This document shows positions 30,771 through 31,447 of a DNA stretch of 31,447 bases, piece after piece. The notes under the pieces are model-generated. The model was not told where the DNA came from, made no database searches, and worked only from the letters and a program-made list of their open reading frames with translations. Source of the DNA: Schoenoplectus triqueter (lineage: Eukaryota; Streptophyta; Magnoliopsida; Poales; Cyperaceae); contig CAXKVV010001754.1 of NCBI GenBank assembly GCA_964058805.1, forward strand, positions 1 through 31,447, read 5' to 3'. Every line of letters begins with the position of its first letter. Position 1 is the first letter of the stretch. The position numbers and the translations under genes were made by a program.

Positions 30771-31447
30771 TCTCCTTTACCAGGAATGGAAAACGTGGGT
30801 ACGTACGTGCTTTAGTTACATTAACATGAAAAAAAAATGTCCGATAATGATGTACTATTACTTTTATATGTACGGCTTGGGCTTGATGGAGATCTATTAT
30901 TAATTGTACATTGTAAAACGTAGGTACGTACTAGATCTAATAATTACTAAAAACTCACAGATCTATAGATCAATAATTAATCTTGCGCCCCAGGTTGATC
31001 GTCGAAATGCATCTATATTATGTATATTTGTAACCATGCTCATATTTGCAACTTGTACTAAAGAAATGTACCTAGAATGCGATTTTAGTTCATAACTAGT
31101 TCGATGGAAATTGCAACTATGTTTTGTTACAGTAGGTGGTCTCCATATCAAGATCAAGATCTACAAAATTGCTGATTAATTCAAAACCAGCGTTCAATAA
31201 CATATACAAAACCAATAGGATATATTCCTTAATTTCTTGAATAGATAAAATCAAATTAAAATTTCACCATATGCATTTCAACCAAACCCAACTAGCACAA
31301 GCAGTGCAAGACGAGCCCAAATAACTTACAAGCTACAATATATAGAAGCACTTAGTAATATATGAACATACTTACGAACGTAATGCACCCAAACGAACAT
31401 CGTAAAAAATAACACGCGCGCTGTATCCATGCGTAATGCAAACAACG
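30771..31447. other. Spacer without supported gene
   Basis: AT-rich with two GTACGTAC palindromes near 30801 and 30924. The small overlapping ORFs at 30904-31157 have no recognisable features. Confidence 0.55.

Noticed and set aside
30801..30935. GTACGTAC palindromes as a regulatory pair
   Set aside because: Only two copies at arbitrary spacing with no associated gene.
1..31447. tRNA or rRNA genes
   Set aside because: I scanned for conserved tRNA box A/B patterns and rRNA-like blocks by eye and found none; a tRNAscan run would be decisive.

Overview
The window looks like repeat-dense, AT-rich intergenic DNA from a flowering plant nucleus. It carries decayed copia, LINE, MULE, hAT and CACTA elements, spliceosomal-type intron borders, TATA boxes and long (TA)n tracts. 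The zinc-knuckle-first layout of the LINE ORF1 and G-box minisatellites next to GTGGGTCCCA-like motifs recall monocots, but that is only a hint. I see no intact host gene, no tRNA or rRNA, and nothing prokaryotic.

Layout. 1-882: tail and 3' LTR of a copia-like element. 1389-1523: scrap of LINE pol. 2605-4748: antisense copia remnant (gag, primer-binding site, LTR). 4759-7710: antisense LINE ORF1-like pseudogene, split near its C-terminus by a 1274-bp hAT-type element (4795-6068) with an 8-bp target duplication. 8030-10149: antisense MULE transposase pseudogene. 10272-10379: a second hAT-like end. 11641-12051: foldback MITE. 12880-15010: CACTA-like terminal repeats and decayed exons. 15024-17776: sense copia pol pseudogene, followed by its polypurine tract and LTR from 17914.

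18990-21255 is non-coding and built of tandem modules: a duplicated TATA-box segment, a 126-bp duplication and a striking G-box/E-box array with a period of about 42.5 bp. 21598-21696 is the end of a small acidic ORF behind a splice acceptor, followed by GC-richer gypsy-type LTR sequence ending at 23630. 23640-24870 reads on the minus strand like a CT-rich leader plus a GC-rich exon.

The most unusual part is 25603-29068. Two diverged direct copies of a non-coding block (A, 25603-26561; B, about 27740-29068) each carry a series of short hairpins. In copy B at least 14 hairpins in a row have a loop of exactly 12 nt. Stem sequences differ between units, yet both arms change together. Three hairpins at matching positions in A and B show paired (compensatory) substitutions. 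A 1.1-kb spacer with TATA box, tandem repeats and candidate splice sites separates the copies. A non-autonomous CACTA-like element (29077-30506) abuts copy B.

No genes here work together as a pathway. The window is a stratigraphy of nested, inactivated mobile elements, with the hairpin block and the G-box array as the best candidates for undescribed function.
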